64,000 bases of DNA. It comes from Castanea sativa (taxonomy: Eukaryota; Streptophyta; Magnoliopsida; Fagales; Fagaceae). The notes below the pieces were generated by a model. It made no database searches. It saw nothing but the letters and a program-made list of their open reading frames with translations, and was not told the DNA's origin. Location: positions 81,225,987-81,289,986 of the forward strand of contig NC_134017.1 in assembly GCF_040712315.1 (NCBI RefSeq), in the 5' to 3' direction. Every line of letters starts with the position of its first letter. Positions within the stretch are counted from its first letter, which is position 1. Below are positions 1 through 13,045 of the stretch, piece after piece. Both the position numbers and the translations under genes were made by a program.

Positions 1-1080
1 GTGAAGTGTCACTCGTGTACTTTTCATAGTTCATAGCAAGAGGACCAACCCCACCATTGTTGTGTCGTTTTGCAACTGCTCTACACTCTTCAAAATTCTT
101 TTTTGAACTTTGTGGATGGTACATTTCTCTCTCTTTCTCTCTCTCTTCCTTTGTTTTTCTATTTTTTTTTTCTTCAAGAAAATTCAAGTTCATTTTTTTG
201 AAAAAAATATTATTTATGAAGAGCTGTAACGGAACGAGTAATGGATTGACTTTCAAGTAATGGGTCACTTTTGGTTAAGAGATATAAGAACAGTAAGATA
301 TGCTTTGAAGAGATGATCATGACTAATGAACATTCAATTAGATAAAAAGGTAAATTTCAACTTCTCAGAATATATCAACAAAAACAAATCACAACTCATC
401 TTAATCCAAACTAATATATACCCGCTAACTGGTTTTGGTGGATGAGGTTAGTTGCTAGTAGATGATGAGTCCAAAGGGCTCTTCTTTAGAAAAGTTCATA
501 CTTCATTAGATTTAAAAAAAAAAAAAATTTATTTGATCACAGAATGGATTTTTATCATTATTTACCCAATAATAATCAAATAAACTATACCCATAAACTA
601 GACTCATCTTTTTCATGCGTTTTGCTAGAAAATGTTAAATAATTGGGACTTTCATACATATTTTTTTTAATAGATAGTATAAAATTTGAAACCTGTGGGG
701 TCCCTTTCCTCCATGATTATTGTTCTTTATAGGGCAAGACACCAATGGATTCTATTTGGTGGAGGAATTGCTCTTTAGTCTTTACCATTATGCCAATACA
801 CTCGTACGTTCTTCTTTGTCTATGTGGGATTCGAACCTAGGTCTTTTATTCAAGGATTAAGGATTTTATTAGTTGAGCTTGTTGGTAACCATGTTAGACA
901 CCCATACAAAGTATAACAAGTAGGATTAAAAACTTTACTAGTCGGGCTAATTGGATACCACATTAGACACCCATACGAGTAAAACAAGTATTGCACTGTT
1001 GTGTGGTAGTTCTATAGACAGAATCGAATATTGTGGTGCAAGGAAGGAGGCAGGATACAAAGGGTAGCTTGCATTCCCAC
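1..1080. other. 5' flank of A1, no gene seen
   Basis: The first 300 bases have no counterpart elsewhere in the window. From about 304 the sequence is the shared upstream flank of the A genes. It is AT-rich with stops in all frames and shows no RNA gene. Confidence 0.6.
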
Positions 1081-1095
1081 CTTAGTCACTTTCAT

Positions 1096-1110
1096 TTGAC
1101 TTGAAGTCAA
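1096..1110. promoter_or_regulatory. palindromic double W-box upstream of A1
   Basis: TTGACTTGAAGTCAA is a palindrome carrying two head-to-head W-box cores (TTGACT and its complement AGTCAA), about 325 bp before the ATG. A third core, TTGACT, lies at 1396-1401. WRKY factors bind TTGAC(C/T); binding here is inferred. Confidence 0.55.
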
Positions 1111-1433
1111 TGTCTTCTTTTACACCTTTTTTCTTGAGAATATATTCTTTCCTTGGTTTCTTTTTTAAAGTTTTCTTTAATCTTGTTTTGTATTTCCATT
1201 GGCTTTTGCTGAATTTTTTGAGGAAGCAATGGAAATTCTTACAAGCCAAAAGCATGTTAGGAATTTCAATTTTTCTTACTTTCATAGTATCCTGTATATT
1301 GGTCTTTCTTTTGAATAACTTCTTCCTAGCTGTTCCTTGGATGCTAAGTGAACCTTCACTATCTCTATTTTGAAGGGTGTGTGAGATTTTAGCCATTGAC
1401 TGACCATACAGAAGAGAAGAAGAAACTGAAAGA

Positions 1434-4400
1434 ATGGAGAAGACTGTGCTGAAGAAAAACTTTGTTCGGGGTAGAAGCTTAATAGATTTGGTATTCTCTT
1501 GGTCTATCAATGATATTCTCAATGAAGATCTTTACAAAAAACAGGTTTGTACACCATGAAGCTCTCACCCTCCTCCTCATTGTAAGAAATTAAATTGTAA
1601 CACTTGTAGATTGTAGGGTACTATTGATTTCATTAAAGTTGTTGTTGGCTAATGTCAAAAAATGTGGATAGCGAAATGAATATTACATCTGAGCAAAAGG
1701 GGTATTATTAATTTCACAATTCCTTTTTTTTTTTTTTGGAGGTGGTGGGGGGGGGGGGGAGGGGGAGGTTTATATACCATTAGAAAGCATGTTGTCACGT
1801 TGGGTTAACAGTGATTTCACATTTTGGGTTAGTGTGTTTGTTCATTTTAGGAAGTAGAATGTGTTATGATTAAATATTATGGTATCAAATTGTTAGGAAT
1901 GACACTAAGTACATTTATTTTGATTTAATATTTCTGCATACTTAAGACTTGACACAAAATTGATGGTAATTTGTATTGGTACATATTATTTCTTTTTTGA
2001 AGTTCCCGTATCAGGCAGTGATATAGCCTTGCAATCATGTCCAGAACTTTTTGATCAGACTTGTCCATGTACTTACTTTTCTCTCATGAAAATTGCAGTC
2101 TTAACTCTGAATTTATTCAATAACAGGTGAGACAGATTCCACAGACATTTTCCTCCATATCAGAATACATGAATTCATTTATTTATCCACTTATTGAGGA
2201 AACACATGCTGACTTGTTATCAAGCATGTTAACATTGCCTCTAGCACCTAGCTGTGTTATATTGTCAGTCAAACAAGTTAAGGAATATGAACCACCCAAA
2301 GACTATTTTTACCATGTTACATTTGAAAGTGTGAGTGAATTGGAGAATAATAATGGGGCATATGAGCCTATGGTTGGAGACCTCATTGTCTTGACAGATG
2401 TTAGACCAAAATACATTGAGGATTTAGACAGACCTGACAGACCCTTTCTTGTAGCTTTAGTTCAAAGGGTGAAAGAAGACAATACTCTTATAATATTAGC
2501 CTCAAAGCCTATCTTGGTAGAAGAACAAGAAAACAAGAAGATGAAAACTCTTTATGCTGTTTTCTTGGTGAACATGACCACAAATATCCGTATTTGGAGA
2601 GCATTGAACTTTGAGCTGGAAGGTGAAAACATAGACATCATTGGAAAAGTGCTGCAACCAAACTCTGCTGTAAGAATTTCAATCATTGCTTAATTTAATG
2701 TGCCATATTAATGTTTTTGAAAACAATTCTCAGAACCTTTTTGTTTACTTCTTGTAGGAAGCTAAAATATGTACTAGTTGCATTTCTGAAAGAAATTGCA
2801 GTACTGCCTATGCAGATACGAGGTCCATAATTTGCTTTTCTGATTTAAATGATTCCCAGAAAGATGCGGTTCTTAGCTCTTTGGAAACTAGGGAATGCAA
2901 GCATCAAAATACTGTTAAATTAATATGGGGCCCTCCGGGAACTGGGAAAACCACAACAGTTAGTGTGCTATTATTCTCTCTGCTTAGAATGAAATGCAGA
3001 ACTCTTACATGTGCCCCGACAAATACTGCAGTTTTGGAAGTGACACAGCGGCTTCTAAAGAATGTAACAGAGTCAGTTGGATATGATACCTATGGGCTTG
3101 GAGATATAGTTTTATTTGGAAATAGGAAGCGAATGAAGATTGATGATCGTTATGACCTCCTGGATGTATTTCTTGATAACCGAGTTAGTATACTGTATGA
3201 ATGCCTTGTTCATCCATCAACTTGTTGGAAAGATAGTCTATTATCAATGACTAGTTTGCTCATGGACCCTAGAAGGGAATATCATTTTTATTTGAAAAAT
3301 AGAAGAGTGGTAGAATATGAGGAGGATGAAAGTGATGGTATATCTGAAAATAAAGGGATAAACGGTAATCAAGGGAAGGAGATTGATGATCAATCCTCTA
3401 AAGACAAGAAGAGCAAGAAAAATTTGAAGAAAGTTATCATTCAAACCTTAAATGAAAACAAAAACAAGAAAACACAGAAGGAGATGAGGCCTTTGTGGAA
3501 AGAAAAGAAATTAGAGCACGAGGAAAATGAAAGTGCAGATAATTCTTCCCAAGATAAGAAAAATGAAGGACAGAGAGCTGATGAATGTGATAATCCTTTG
3601 ACATTTGAGGAGTTTTTACAGAAGAGATTCAACTGCATTTCAAAGCGTCTGACATATTGTATTGAAAATTTGTATACACACTTACCTACTTCTTTTATTT
3701 CGTTAGTGGTGGTAAAGAAGATGATTAAAGCTCTTGATTTCATCAAATCTATTGAAACTTTGTTGTGTGCTGTTAGTGTTTCTGACAAAGGGTTATTAGA
3801 GAAAGTCTTCAGCAAAAATTTAGAAACCGAGCTTGGTCACTTAAGAGAGTTGAGTATTGTGAGAAATGAATGCCTTCGTGTACTTAGATCTCTTCCTCAA
3901 AAATTCCCAGTTCCGGATTTTGAAGACAAGTATGATATAAAAGAATTCTGCCTGCAATATTCTTGTCTGATTTTCTGCACTGTATCATGCTCTGCTAAAT
4001 TGCATGAAGTAATGACTGATCTGGAACTACTGGTTATAGATGAAGCTGCTCAGCTTAAGGAATGTGAATCAACCATTCCCTTACAACTTCCTGGAATCCG
4101 CCATGCTATTCTTGTTGGGGATGAACGGCAATTGCCTGCGATGGTTAAAAGCAAGGTTCAAAGTTTTATTTTTATGGTTTTATTGTTGTCCTTGCTTGTC
4201 TTTAAAAATATCAATGTAACATCTGAAAAATTTGCTACTACTAGATTTCTGAGGAAGCTGAATTTGGAAGAAGTTTGTTTGAGAGGCTAGTATTGCTAGG
4301 ACACAAGAAACACCTTCTTAATGTCCAGCATAGGATGCATCCATCCATAAGCTTATTTCCAAATAAGATGTTCTATGAAAATCAGATTTTAGATGGCCAC

Positions 4401-7400
4401 AATGTCAAAGGAAGAAGCTATGAGAGGCATTTTCTTCAAGGGAAGATGTACGGCTCCTATTCTTTCATAAATGTAACACATGGAAAAGAGGAATTCAATA
4501 ACAACCATAGTCTGAAAAATATGGTTGAGGCTGCTGTGGTGTCTGAGATAGTTTCAAGCCTTTTCAAAGGTATGTCTAAAGTAGCAAATAATCCTAGTCT
4601 TAATTTTGGCAAAATGTTGTGCTAGGAATGTTAGTTATGGTTAGCTTGATCATCAATAAGTTAATGTGTATGATAACTATCATTTTCTTTTGTTTCTCCT
4701 TTCACTCCTAAAGAATCAGTTCGCACAAAGAAGAAGGTTAGAGTTGGTATCATCTCACCATACAAGGCTCAAGTCCTTGCAATTGGAGAGAAGGTGAAAA
4801 ACTACAGTGCAGATCCTAATGATGACTTCTCCATTTGTGTTTGCTCTGTTGATGGATTCCAGGGTGGTGAGGAGGATGTGATAATTATCTCTACTGTTAG
4901 ATGTAATAAGAATGGAATAGTTGGTTTTCTTAAAAATCATCAAAGAACAAATGTGGCACTAACGCGTGCAAGGTAAACAGATAATGTGTAAAGTATAGAC
5001 TTCACTATGGTGCAGCTAAAACATGTTATGAGAATTTGTTGGTTTTGCAATTAATAGGCACAATTTTACTTTGCAGGCATTGCCTTTGGATATTGGGAAA
5101 TGAAGCTACTTTAACTAAAAGGTGCACTATTTGGAAGGAATTAGTCATTAATGCCAAGAAACGGAGGTGTTTCTACAATGCCAATGAAGACAAGGGCTTG
5201 GCTCAGGTTATTACAGCTGCCTTGGTTGAATGTGACCAAATGCACATTTTATTCAACATGGATTCTTCCCTGTTCAGGAATGCAAGATGGAAGGTATGCT
5301 GATTTTTATTTATTTTTTAATTTTAATAGTTCTAGTCATACATCGACAACATACTTTCTTTACTATTCTATGTCTCTTTAATATTATCTATACTACTATT
5401 TAAGGGGCTTTTCCTGTTTGGATTCCTCATTTTTTTAGTTCAAAAATGCCCTTACAGCGTTATGTTTAAATAGAGACAAAATTAAAGGACAATCTAGTAA
5501 AAATGCAACTCTAACTCCCACTAAAACATGGCTTAAAACTTAAGACCACTCTCCTATTAATTTTTAAATTGATTTATTCACTTATAAATTAGATTTTTAA
5601 AATAAAAATTATATATATATGTAAAATAATTAAATACAATTTTTTTTTACAAAATAGAATCACTAAAAAAAAAAACCCTCATCGCATGCGTGAAGCGCGT
5701 GTGATGAGGCTAGTATATATAAAAGAGAAAAGAAAAAAAGCGTATGAGGAGGTGGATCCTCTTTTCATGGTAGTGTTGTTCATTAGTTTTAAACATTTCG
5801 TTGGACCCTCACTTCATTTCTCAATATAGGTCTCCTTCAGCAATGATTTTTTGAAATCAATTTCAAGTGTTAAAGATGCTGAGACTTGTAAAGAAGTGCT
5901 TACTTTATTGGAAAATCTTGCAAATGGTTGGCGTCAATCTCTCAGGAAGAAAAACCTCTATGTCCATCGTGGAACTTCTTCCCAATTATTAGAGCAGTAC
6001 AAGGTCAAAGGGTTGCTGCATCTTGTTTGGACTGTAGACATTCTCGCGGAAAATTCATACTACATTCAGATTTTGAAGTTCTGGGACATTTTGCCATTAG
6101 CTGAAATTCCAAAACTAGCAAATCATCTTGATGTCTTATTTGAGAACTATACGGTCAAAAAGATGAATCGCTGCAAATACAAATGCCTCGATGGGTATGC
6201 GTTTATTTGAATTCATTCTTGTTACTATTCAATTTTCTCCTTGTAAAAATTGCAAGCAAAAAGGTCAAATGTTAAATTATATGGTCTTCTGGTTAGATTT
6301 TCTGCTTGGGGGAAACATGATATAATATGCCTTATGATTGAAAAGCATTTAAGCCAATTGGTCTCCCCCACCCCACCCCTATAACAAGAATAGGAGGGGG
6401 ATGGGGGAGTTTTGGTAGAATTTCCTCCGTGGGAGAACCATTGCAATTCCATTGAGCTACAAGGCTCTTGGCTTAACCAATAGAATCTATAGATTAGACT
6501 TTTAATGGTGGTTTAACATTTCTTTTATATATATATCTATACTACTATTTAAGGGGCTTCCCCTGTTTGGATTCCTATTTTTTTAGTTCAAAAATACCCC
6601 TACAGTCTTATGTTTAAATAGAGACAAAACTAAAGGACAATCCGGTAAAACTCATTTTTTTAGTTCAAAGATGCCCCTACAGTCTTATGTTTAAGTAGAG
6701 ACAAAATTAAAGGACAATCCGGTAAAAATGCAACTCCAACTCCCACTAAAATATTGCCTTAAAAATAGGACCACTCTCCTATTAATTTTTAAATTGATTT
6801 ATTCACTTATAAATTAGAGTTTTAAAATAAAAATCATATATATATATAAAATAATTAAATACAATTAGAGTTTTAATTACTATTTAGGTAGGGCATTGTT
6901 GCACAAGATGTGCCTTATGCCTGCAGGAAGTGGAAGAGGAAATAAAAAAAGAAAATATTTATGGCAACATCTCAACTACAAGGATTTCCTTTATGACAAC
7001 CTAACATCATTTTATTTGCTACAGGTGTTTAGTTGTTCCAATGCGATGGCCAGTCAACTTAAGTAGTTGTCCTGAAGCTGATCCTTTATTGTCACTTTCA
7101 GAACCATTAGCTTCACTCAGTCTCAGGGATGAGTCAGAATCATCATCTACAACTTATAGGTGAGTAACATCAGAAACTATCCAACTAGTCAATTTTTCTT
7201 ACTTTAAAATAGCTTTGAACAGATTTAAAAAAGTGCAAGCCAGTTTTTATTCAATCTAAATAGTCACTTAGATTGTCAAATGGGAGTTATCCATGCTGTT
7301 GTTGTAAGGAATATATTTTAACATCAACAGCATTTTCTGTTTTGCTTTAGGTGACTAGCACTGCTTGCAAAAATTATAATACTGCATATAAGGCGACTGA

Positions 7401-7882
7401 CACATTCTCATGCTGGTGATTGAAGAAATCCCTATAGAGGACTAAAAATTATGCCTAGATACAGATACACACTGTTTTCTGTCCTTCATAGTATTAGATG
7501 ACATACTTCTTTTCATACTAACTTTGTCATTATCAATATGGTTCCTGATTTGTGACAGTCTGAACTCCCACCAGAATCATGATTCTTGCTGGACTTATTT
7601 CTCCTCTAGATTAACACACACGCACAAACTTTTTTTTTGTTCTTTCTATTTTGCAAATGATATTGAAAGTTTCAAGCTGCATAATCTGATCTTGATGTGT
7701 CATGCTTCTCTTTATTTTTTCCTTACTTTTCCCCCTTAGTACAAGACATGCATGTTAAGTTGAAGGTTTGATTGCCAGACTGATTGTTTTTCCCATCAAT
7801 GATTTCCAGAAATAAATCAAAGTACACAATGGGGAGAAGTGTTGTTACAAATAGATGGCTAAGAAAGTTTCCTAATTACTAA
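1434..7882 (+). CDS. SEN1/UPF1-like SF1B helicase, copy A1 (nine exons, about 1141 aa)
   Basis: Exons: 1434-1544, 2127-2669, 2758-4155, 4245-4569, 4714-4972, 5077-5293, 5830-6194, 7025-7159, 7810-7882; all introns GT-AG and phases agree. The ATG opens [20 protein letters not shown], shared by the paralogues. Residues 1-218 form a conserved N-terminal region without a motif I recognise. The helicase core has a Q-like motif LNDSQ near 248, Walker A GPPGTGKT 276-283, TCAPTNTA 302-309, DEAA 646-649, GDERQLPA 672-679, QHRMHP 712-717, [11 protein letters not shown] 837-847 and TNVALTRAR 871-879. This matches the AAA_11/AAA_12 layout of SEN1/UPF1 helicases, which are ATP-dependent RNA/DNA translocases. 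A Lys/Glu/Asn-rich insert with a basic [11 protein letters not shown] patch separates motif Ia from DEAA and could help nuclear targeting (inference). About 260 residues follow the core. A1 alone has Cys before SVDGFQ where the others have Arg. Family assignment is firm; substrate and pathway are unknown. A Helitron sits in intron 6. Confidence 0.9.
1742..1769 (+). repeat. G-rich tract in A1 intron 1
   Basis: A run of about 28 bases almost all G, following a T run. A2 and A3 have only a short G run here, so the tract expanded in A1. Confidence 0.8.
5387..5713 (+). mobile_element. non-autonomous Helitron in A1 intron 6
   Basis: Starts with TCTATACTACTATTTAAGG and ends with CTAG after a stem-loop (CTCATCGCATGCG, short loop, CGCGTGTGATGAG). 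It lies between host A and T with no target duplication, the Helitron rule. A2 and A3 have the uninterrupted TTAATATTAT site. It has no coding capacity. Confidence 0.85.
6536..6870 (+). mobile_element. 3'-truncated Helitron of the same family in A1 intron 7
   Basis: Begins with the same TCTATACTACTATTTAAGG terminus and shares most of the body with the element at 5387, including TTCAAAAATACCCCTACAG. It carries an internal partial duplication (around 6590 and 6655) and lacks the hairpin and CTAG end. A2 and A3 lack it. Confidence 0.75.
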
Positions 7883-9340
7883 TCAGGTATGTTTACCTTC
7901 TTCCTGGGAATAGAATTTGAGTATGCACTTTTGAATCTTTATTTTTACCTAATTAGAACTAAAACATAGGTTGTATCCATCAGTATCCTGAAATGTTTCT
8001 TACATATTATACATGTTTTATCTCTTAATGACACTGTATTACATATAGAGTTGAAATGGTTAGGTGTAATATATTAATATTATACATGTCCTATTCATTT
8101 AGTGTAAGATGCCAAATCAAATTTCTATCCACAAAAGTGTTTTTGTAGAACAAAATCCTTAAGACTAAAATCCATAACATCTTATTAAATTTCATAACAA
8201 ATAATTTATATTGGTACCTGCAAATCCAATGATTTTAAATCCTTGAATACAAATGCAACCCCAGAGTATGCTGAAAGTATATGAGCTAGTTCATCAGTTA
8301 ATATTTCACAAATCTGTTTTCTACTTAAAATGCATACAATACAAAAGACTCCCCTCATTGTTGACATGTCCACTGACATTCTAAGACTTTCAGATGGTGA
8401 AGACCTATAAAGAATCCGAAAGATAGGTTTCGTAGGAGGAGTTGCTTTACAGTAGAAAGACACACATAGCTTCTGGGGTGTCTTACTCTTAACGAGGCAC
8501 GTTCACTCTTATTGCTGGTCTAGTGTTTTAATTGCATAATTGCAGAGTTCCTCAGTTTGCAAAGATACTGGCATAATTATATTTCTTCTTCTTGTTATAA
8601 GAAGATGCCTTTGAGAAATACAAACTAGGCAGGGCAAGGTGTACATTGGAAAAAGCTCATGCATCTGATGTGTACCTCTTACTATGCGTGGGTACTATGG
8701 AGGATAAGTATTATTAGATATTGCCACTTGTTGGGCATTAGGCCTAAGTATACCATGGTCAGCCAAGGCACAAAAATGTTGACTTGGAGGCTGGAGCACA
8801 GCGATGTGGAAATATTTTTTTGGCTTACTTGGGCAATGTTTCCAACATATATCCAAAAAGAAAAATACCCTCTGTTTCCTTTTTTTTTTTTTGGCTAGGT
8901 GGTATTATGTGTAATCCTTATATTTAGAAAGTGGCAATGTTTGACATGACCAGCAAGTACAAAATGAACACGGCATGGCTTTTTGTGGGTTAACATTCAA
9001 TGTAAATGGAATCATGTCAAAGCAAATCGACGCGCTTCAAGCCTTCAACACGATTAATAAACGTGTCAAATTTGTGTTAACCTTTCTAACCTGTAATCAA
9101 CATGAAATGACCCGATTCATATAAATAAATGTTATTTTTATCTAACATAAACCTCTTTTTATTTTAACTTTCTTAACTGGGAATTCAATGGGTTAAATTT
9201 GATTGTGTGTCGTATCAACTTGAGTAATAAATGGGCTATGTTAGTGTTGAGGGGTTTTGACATAATTATTGAAATAGGTTAGGTTAGGGTTAAGTTATGT
9301 ATTTACTCAAAAAACATGATATGCTAGCTCAAATTGCTGC
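7883..9340. other. 3' flank of A1, no gene seen
   Basis: AT-rich DNA shared with units 2 and 3 and holding the presumed 3' UTR and terminator region. No extended open frame looks coding. Confidence 0.5.
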
Positions 9341-9350
9341 CCTTATTTGC

Positions 9351-9407
9351 ATGCAACATCTTTCTCATATGGAGGTGGGCCCACCCCATGTGAGAAAGAT
9401 GTTGCAT
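9351..9407. repeat. near-perfect 57 bp palindrome (hairpin) in the A1 3' flank
   Basis: ATGCAACATCTTTCTCA pairs with TGAGAAAGATGTTGCAT around a centre GGTGGGCCCACC that is itself palindromic. Equivalent hairpins with a longer loop occur in units 2 and 3. Confidence 0.8.
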
Positions 9408-10309
9408 ACCACCATTACACAAAATAATGGTAAATCCATTTATCATAAAACATTACTAAGTTTATAATATCAGTTCCCCAAAAGCATTTAATTAAGCAAC
9501 CCTAACATGTAATACGGTGCTACATGAGAAACATCATTTTAGGGAGACATGAATAGGAAAAAGTTGGTCCTTACATATTGTTCATGTAGCACGACATTAC
9601 ATGAATGTAATTGCAAATCATGTTCTCTCCCCAACACCTTATCCTTAACAAGAGGCTGAATTGAATTAAATTAAATTTCCAATCAACCTTAATAAGTTCT
9701 AGTCAAAAGACGTGATTCGTGTGCCTTTACATTTTAGATACATTTATTGTATCAAACTCCTTTAAAAAAAATTTAGTTGCAAGTTTGGACAATCTAATAG
9801 TACTTTAAGAATTGCTTTAAACTCTAAGCCCTCCCATGCAAAAGTTAGTTCAAAAGTACAGAAAGTTCAAAACACAATCAATTTTAACTGGAATAGGAAA
9901 TATTTGCGGAGTCATGCTCCTTTTACCATTAGATACTTGGAAAATAGTGAGCATATGCATCCAACAACAATTATAAGGAAAAGAAAAGAATGTATCCACG
10001 AAAGCTTAGGAAGCTAGTTGTACTGTAGTGGCCTATTGAGGCTTGCTGGTATTACTCGAGTTATTGAGGTAGAAGAACATATGAGCATATACACATAATT
10101 TTATACATAATGACATGTATATAAGTATATTGATGATGCATAAGTATACAGATATTAATACAAACACATATTTGTAAAGACACTGTTATACATACATATA
10201 CAAGTGTTCTGTGTAAGTTCTTGTTTGTGCATGTTTTTAATTAGTATACATTCATGCATTTCCATATGCATACATATGCTAATAAATATTCGTATACTAT
10301 CACCTGTAT

Positions 10310-10366
10310 AAGTATAAATATCCTCTCTGCATCTCCAACTTTACCATATTCTTTCAAAATGATTCA
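10310..10366 (-). pseudogene. decayed penultimate exon of a TPR-like gene, unit 1
   Basis: On the minus strand this aligns with the exon at 62657-62713 (readable ILKEYGKVGDAERIFI), but the first codon is TGA and the donor end has changed. The matching last exon is absent from the unit. Confidence 0.7.
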
Positions 10367-10799
10367 CTACAGAAGCAAAATAGTGATAAAATATATACAA
10401 TTAGTCCAGTAGTACTTCATTTCAAAATATCTAAAGACTAATTAAGCATAACCATCAATCAGCAGGAATGAGAAGGAATTATAACCAATAAAGAATCAAT
10501 AATGGGGCATGGTGAAGAACAATGTAATATCCTTTCTGTGGACAGTGGATCCTACTTGATGAACTGCATAACCAATCTTGATAGCTTACTTTCTTTGCTT
10601 TTTTTTTTTTCAATGATGAGAAACCTCTTCCAAGGAGGGCCACTCTACCACTATTTTTGAGTAAACCCTAGATGAGATACACGACCCCGCTCTCAAGAAT
10701 TATGTATCAAATTATCTTGAGACTCAAACTAGCCAGAGACCCGAGCAGTAACCATGAATAGCTTACTTCTCATACAATTGCATACAATAATAAGAATAA

Positions 10800-10802
<3 letters not shown>

Positions 10803-10845
<43 letters not shown>

Positions 10846-10933
10846 TTTTTGGGTTGATGATTTTGGTATCTATCACCCAAGCATATAAAGAATATAAAAG
10901 AGACTTATTGGAATTAGAGTAATGCATTAAACA

Positions 10934-10988
<55 letters not shown>
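10803..10988. repeat. two (TA)n microsatellites, unit 1
   Basis: Pure TA runs at about 10803-10843 and 10936-10988. Unit 2 has a single run at the same place and unit 3 almost none. Confidence 0.9.
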
Positions 10989-10992
<4 letters not shown>

Positions 10993-12671
10993 CTAGATGC
11001 TAAAGAATAATATTTATCGTTGTTACGCTTATGTTGAACCACATTAGTGTATCATTTTAGTACACTTCAATCAATTTCAATTATAAAATCTATTAGCAAA
11101 TAACTAAATGAATTTATTTAATTATTTGGTTCAAATCTATTAGTACATGAAGTCATTTAAGCCTTTTTTAAATTAATATTAATTAAACTATATGATCTTA
11201 TAAATAATGTATCCTATGAATGTTGTCATTTAAATTTTTACTTGTGATTTTGTTTACTAACTAAAAAAATTTACAAAGTGACATGATTAGTTAGTTTCAC
11301 ATCAACAATATAATAAATAAATTCCTAATTATTTTTTAGTAATACTATACTTAGTATAAATTTTACTATTTATAATTCTTACAAATCTATATAACCCTAT
11401 ATTTATATAATATTTAAAAGTTGAAGCACTTATTGTTGCTACGCTTCTATTAAGTCACAATATTAGGGTAGCATTTTGGTCCAGTTCGGTCTTATTCAAT
11501 CCATTCACTCCACTTTGGCCCTATTTAGTCCATTCACTTGAGTTTGGTCCTATTCAGGCTACATCGGTCCATTCAGTGAACTTCAATCCATTTCGGTCTA
11601 GTTCGGTCCTTGTCAGTTCATTTTGGTCCATTTCTATCCATTTTGGACTAATTGGACCATAGATTGATTCTTTGGCCTTTGCCTCCGCCTGCAAGCAAGT
11701 TCCTCCGTAAAGGTTATATTGTCTCATATCTGCATTACTAGTACTACCAATACCCCATTTTTTCAGCATGCAACATGCAATCAACAAATCTTAAATCTAA
11801 ATCCCTTTAGTCCACCTTGATTGATTATACGAAAACCTAATCTATGATTCAAAAAGTCTTAAAATCTATTTTTTAAAGTAAATAAGTATTTTATTAAATA
11901 AGACTAATAAATAAAAACATAAATGAATCTAAAGAGTTACAAAAGGATATGTAAAGAAGGACAATGATTCTGAAAACCAATTAAATAATGATCCAGTAGT
12001 AAACAATATTATCAACTACATTCTTAAAATTTCCATTTTTTTATTAGTACGACACATACATGCTTGCTTTAATGTCTACATCAAACATAACAGAACTAAA
12101 TTCTAAATATTTAAAGAATACTTATCTATCTAATTCCGCTAACCAAATAAAAGGTTGGTGACCTTTTTTGGTAACACCCTTTGAATGGATGAAAAACAGA
12201 GTTCCACAACTCAAACACAACACTGTAGTGTAACAAAAGATGCTCTACTATCTCCCCACTATTGGACACATACATGTACAACACCATCCAACAAACTTAT
12301 TTTCTATTTTAATTAGAAGAGCATTGTTTGTTACATGTGTAATAAGTTTTAGCCTAATTAGAATATCGCAACTGAGGACCCTCTCCCCCCATACTATCAT
12401 CCATACAAAGAAAGAGACCATCTCAGTCTTAGTCTCACTCTCTTATTTTCAACAATGTAAGTTTCTCACTTTTGTGCTTTTTTTTTTTTTTTTGGTTTTT
12501 GTTTTAGAAAAGGTTAACTAATAATCCATTGTGTTTACTCCATAATAATTTTCCTTTATAGGTAATGACACCAAGGAAGTCAATACTGTACTGGAGGTCG
12601 TTCTGGTTTAATCATGAGAATGATATATTTCAGTACTGATTAATACCGGTGTACCATTTCGAAGTTACTAC

Positions 12672-12787
<116 letters not shown>

Positions 12788-13045
12788 CAAATGATGATAT
12801 GGTAACGTGTTGGGGTAGGGAAGTTGTTATTAAGTAAGGAAATATTTTCCTTTTTGACAATGGTGAAAAAAATTTAATAACAAATAAACTAATGGCTTCA
12901 AATGAAAGAATCAAGAAACAATAAATACATCACTTGTTTTCTTATCTTTTCACATGTTGGTACTGCTGCCTTTTTTTACTGTTTCCTCTCCACAATCACT
13001 GGATTTCACATCTTTCAATTAAAAAATTATTGACATGCTCTCTTA

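Noticed and set aside
825..850. GGTTCGAATCCC on the minus strand, resembling a tRNA B-box or SINE
   Set aside because: No A-box in the right order and spacing and no tRNA fold found.
1101..1373. Open frame MKSMSSFTPFFLRIYSF upstream of A1 (also at 17756 and 35105)
   Set aside because: Conserved only as promoter DNA; it shortens to 61 codons in A2 and A3 through frame changes. A short upstream frame in the leader remains possible but is not supported.
1082..1522. Minus-strand 146-codon frame over the A1 promoter and exon 1
   Set aside because: It is antisense to exon 1 and the 5' flank, is broken in A2 and A3, and resembles no known protein.
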